Shown here: positions 3,997-5,655 of the stretch, in pieces
Position numbering within the stretch: the first letter of the stretch is position 1
Layout of the letters: each line of letters starts with the position of its first letter
Assembly: GCA_002684935.1 (NCBI GenBank)
Contig: NYWC01000088.1
Location: 13,052 to 18,706, forward strand
Length of the DNA stretch: 5,655 nucleotides
Source of the DNA: Gammaproteobacteria bacterium
GTDB taxonomy: Bacteria; Pseudomonadota; Gammaproteobacteria; Pseudomonadales; Pseudohongiellaceae
Reading direction: 5' to 3'
Program-made: the position numbers and the translations under genes
Notes under the pieces: model-generated
What the model was told of the DNA's origin: nothing
Database searches by the model: none
What the model saw: only the letters and a program-made list of their open reading frames with translations

Positions 3997-5655
3997 TTAC
4001 GGATAGCTTTTCATTACTTCTGATTCAACAGCAAAGAGTTCAGTGGAATTAGTGCTTTCATTTATTAAAGTAAATATACAATAGTGACCAAGTAAACCAT
4101 GGGATTCAGCGACTGAACTTTTAATATAAAGTATAAACGCATCTTGAGTTGTTATTGGAGCTGTTCCGGCTATACTTGTATCAATTGAAATTTGATTAAT
4201 TCCTGCCGGGATATCTACATTTATATTTGTTATTTGTCCACCCAAACTAATTGTTGTATAGCTCGGTAAGGAAAAATATAAATAGTCACCAATACTTACA
4301 ATGCTTCCAATTTCAACCACAGGGTTACTAGAAAAATTTAAAGTAGTTGTGTTTCCGACAGTTGTATAGCTTGTCGATTTTCCTATTCCATTAGCTGACC
4401 TCATAGCGTATTGCCCTGGAAGCGCTGGTACTTCTCCGGTTTGTCTTAGAAATGCAAAATAATCACCTTCTTTTTTAATAAACCAAGTGCTGTCAATAAA
4501 ACCGTTTTGTTGTATATCAGTTTCTAAGTTTGCTTGCCACGCCTCATTTGATTCTAAATTGATAGTTTTAAATATTTTATTCTCAAGGGGGTTTTGATTA
4601 AACACCGTTGTTATTTGAGAATTATATTGCTCGCCATAAAAATTATTTCTGTTTCCATTTGCGTTATGTTGGTATAAATTACCACCATTAAATGTATAAA
4701 AGTATTGGTTCATACCAAGCATGTAATCAGGTATGTATGAATAAAACGATGGCCACCCTTTGGAAGTTTGACTATACGTTAAAGTATACTCCGTTTCTAC
4801 TGGTGAAGGTATTGGAGGTACAACACTAGTCGGAGTAGGTACTGTAGGAGTAGGTGTTGGAGTAGGAGTAGCTGTCGGAGTAGGTGTTGGCGGTCCAAGA
4901 GTTGGTGTGGGTGTAGGAACTGGAGTCGCAGTTGGCGTGGGAGTAGGAGATGAACATCCAACATTTTCACTACGTGCTTGTCCATTTTGTACAGTTGGTA
5001 TATTACCATCTTTTACACAAACTTCATATTCAGTGTCAGTAAACAAAGTACCGTTTTGTAGTACATTACCACAATCTCTATAAGAAAAATTACATGTGCC
5101 TGGCGCAGTACTAGGACAGACTAAAACCCATTCTGTACATCCTGTTGAAGGAGTAGGAGTAGGCGTTGGTGGCCCAGGCGTAGGTGTCGGTGTTGGATTT
5201 GCTGAACATGCAGAAAAAGGCCCTACTGCTGTACCACCACTTATTATTGGAATGTTGGGGAATGCAACACAAGCGTCTATATCTCTATCAGGCTCAACTG
5301 TCCCTGTTTGAGTTACTAGGTTACAATCTATATATTCATAACTACAACCATAAGGACTTGTACTTGGACATAATAGTTCCCACTCATAACACTGAACACT
5401 TACTGGCGTTGAGCTCGGAGTTGGTGTAGGAGTCGCAGTTGGTATTGGCGTTGGTGTCGGAGTAGGACAAGGCCCATTTAGAGTCACATTCCCATTACCG
5501 GCTATTACAGCAGGCACTCCAAATGCACAAGCTGGCATTGAATCTCCATCATCTACACTTTGAGTTTGTGGACTACCACCACAATCAGTGTAACTAAACG
5601 TACCCCCACCTAAACCACCTTCTAGCTCCCACTCATTACATCCAGCTGGCGTCGG
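3997..5655 (-). CDS. Modular phage tail/adhesin-type virion protein with Cys-rich repeats and Pro-Thr linkers (5' end missing)
   Basis: The frame is open to the right edge, so the gene starts outside the window. The Met codon at 5538 is internal, because the 39 codons before it continue the same domain pattern. The visible part is 552 residues. Counting from the edge: Cys-rich module 1 at 6-63, Pro-Thr linker 64-84, module 2 at 89-150, linker 154-169, module 3 at 173-234, long linker 237-285, then a C-terminal domain at 287-552 rich in Tyr, Asn, Thr and Ser. That domain contains KGWPSFYSYIPDYMLGMNQY (about 299-318) and ends ELFAVESEVMKSYP. From memory, similar motifs occur in virion proteins of marine and crAss-like phages; this was not searched. 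The role inferred is host-surface binding as a tail fibre or tail-associated adhesin: folded modules on extended linkers suit reaching out from the particle. No enzymatic motif is visible. It is followed 21 bases later by the GNAT gene. A phage virion protein is fairly certain; its exact location on the particle is not. Confidence 0.8.
   Translation of the reverse strand, partial: PTPAGCNEWELEGGLGGGTFSYTDCGGSPQTQSVDDGDSMPACAFGVPAVIAGNGNVTLNGPCPTPTPTPIPTATPTPTPSSTPVSVQCYEWELLCPSTSPYGCSYEYIDCNLVTQTGTVEPDRDIDACVAFPNIPIISGGTAVGPFSACSANPTPTPTPGPPTPTPTPSTGCTEWVLVCPSTAPGTCNFSYRDCGNVLQNGTLFTDTEYEVCVKDGNIPTVQNGQARSENVGCSSPTPTPTATPVPTPTPTLGPPTPTPTATPTPTPTPTVPTPTSVVPPIPSPVETEYTLTYSQTSKGWPSFYSYIPDYMLGMNQYFYTFNGGNLYQHNANGNRNNFYGEQYNSQITTVFNQNPLENKIFKTINLESNEAWQANLETDIQQNGFIDSTWFIKKEGDYFAFLRQTGEVPALPGQYAMRSANGIGKSTSYTTVGNTTTLNFSSNPVVEIGSIVSIGDYLYFSLPSYTTISLGGQITNINVDIPAGINQISIDTSIAGTAPITTQDAFILYIKSSVAESHGLLGHYCIFTLINESTNSTELFAVESEVMKSYP
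4801..4947 (-). repeat. Pro-Thr linker 3 (longest)
   Basis: Forty-nine codons are nearly all Pro and Thr, with two ATP interruptions, one LGPP motif, and a less regular end (SVVPPIPSP) that leads into the C-terminal domain. On the plus strand the DNA is G-rich, with many GG pairs a few bases apart. The irregular third codon positions show that an older repeat has drifted. Confidence 0.85.
4954..5139 (-). repeat. Cys-rich module 3 (six-cysteine version)
   Basis: This third module has the same 62-residue length and the same six cysteine positions as module 2. It begins CTEWVLVCPSTAP and contains FSYRDC, VCVKDGNIP and a closing VGC. It is followed directly by the longest Pro-Thr linker and then by the C-terminal domain. 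Confidence 0.75.
5149..5196 (-). repeat. Pro-Thr linker 2
   Basis: Sixteen codons read PTPTPTPGPPTPTPTP. The central GPP flanked by PT runs recurs in linker 3 as LGPP, so the two linkers share an internal motif as well as composition. It joins Cys-rich modules 2 and 3. Confidence 0.85.
5206..5391 (-). repeat. Cys-rich module 2 (six-cysteine version)
   Basis: This second module is 62 residues from Cys to Cys. It contains CYEWELLCPSTSP, then YEYIDC, ACVAFPNIP and a closing SAC. It aligns to module 3 without gaps, with 26 of 62 positions identical by hand count. The alternating hydrophobic pattern suggests a beta-sandwich held by disulfides, which is inference. Confidence 0.75.
5404..5466 (-). 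repeat. Pro-Thr linker 1 (low-complexity coding repeat)
   Basis: Twenty-one codons are mostly alternating Pro and Thr (PTPTPTPIPTATPTPTP, then SSTP). The DNA is a degenerate six-base repeat that reads as GGAGTNGGNGTNGG-like units on the plus strand. Such linkers are extended and semi-rigid and usually separate folded domains in surface proteins. Confidence 0.85.
5467..5640 (-). repeat. Cys-rich module 1 (four-cysteine version)
   Basis: This is the first of three related protein modules in the tail/adhesin-type protein, 58 residues from Cys to Cys. It begins CNEWELEGG, contains FSYTDCGG and ends NGPC. It shares the C-x-EW-x-L start, the aromatic-x-Y-x-DC centre and the closing Cys with modules 2 and 3. 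It has only four cysteines, lacking the two found between the EW and DC motifs in the others. I do not recognise a named domain; an Ig-like or carbohydrate-binding beta-fold is only a guess. Confidence 0.7.

Noticed and set aside
3997..4400. Diversity-generating retroelement variable region at the end of the adhesin-type gene
   Set aside because: No template repeat, reverse transcriptase or C-type lectin motif is visible in the window; a check for a near copy outside it was not possible.
4801..4947. G-quadruplex on the plus strand of the third linker
   Set aside because: There are many GG pairs but almost no GGG runs, so only weak two-layer structures could form; the coding repeat explains the composition.
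4797..5009. Minus-strand frame rich in Leu and Gln overlapping the third linker
   Set aside because: It is the alternative frame of the Pro-Thr repeat; the low-complexity Leu/Gln pattern is a direct result of the repeat.
5096..5429. Two plus-strand frames, one with GVGVGVGV
   Set aside because: They are the complement of Pro-Thr codons and module coding; the main frame is open across the whole region.

Overview
The window looks like part of the virion-protein module of a tailed phage, most likely a marine podovirus-type phage with a Bacteroidota (flavobacterial) host. The phage assignment rests on protein content: a modular tail or adhesin protein with proline-threonine linkers, a phage-type GNAT, a small Ala-rich protein like T7 gp14, and two larger proteins placed where T7-like phages carry gp15 and gp16. 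The host is inferred only indirectly. None of the four visible gene starts has a Shine-Dalgarno sequence, the leaders are A/T-rich, and one start is preceded by a TAnnTTTG box. I could run no database search, so family names come from recognising motifs and gene order.

Everything is encoded on the minus strand and is read from high to low coordinates. In transcription order: (1) 5655-3997, 3' part of a virion surface protein made of three cysteine-rich modules joined by Pro-Thr linkers and ending in a large beta-type domain; (2) 3975-3565, a small GNAT-like protein; (3) 3563-2940, a gp14-like internal virion protein with a hydrophobic N-terminus and very basic C-terminus; (4) 2929-1325, a 534-residue probable internal virion protein; (5) 1320-1, the first 440 codons of a larger protein with a duplicated N-terminal module and a Gly/Ala-rich, probably membrane-active segment. 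Gaps are 21, 1, 10 and 4 bases. There is no non-coding stretch long enough for a terminator, an RNA gene or a separate promoter region, so the five genes are probably one late transcript.

The first protein probably acts at the host surface. Proteins 3-5 resemble the set that podoviruses pack inside the capsid and eject to carry DNA across the envelope. The GNAT sits between them and its substrate is unknown.

The most interesting points are the repeated cysteine module, in which one pair of cysteines is gained or lost together; the tandem duplication at the start of protein 5; the absence of Shine-Dalgarno sites; and a run of ten A residues inside protein 5. I found no mobile element, CRISPR array, tRNA, rRNA or defence system.
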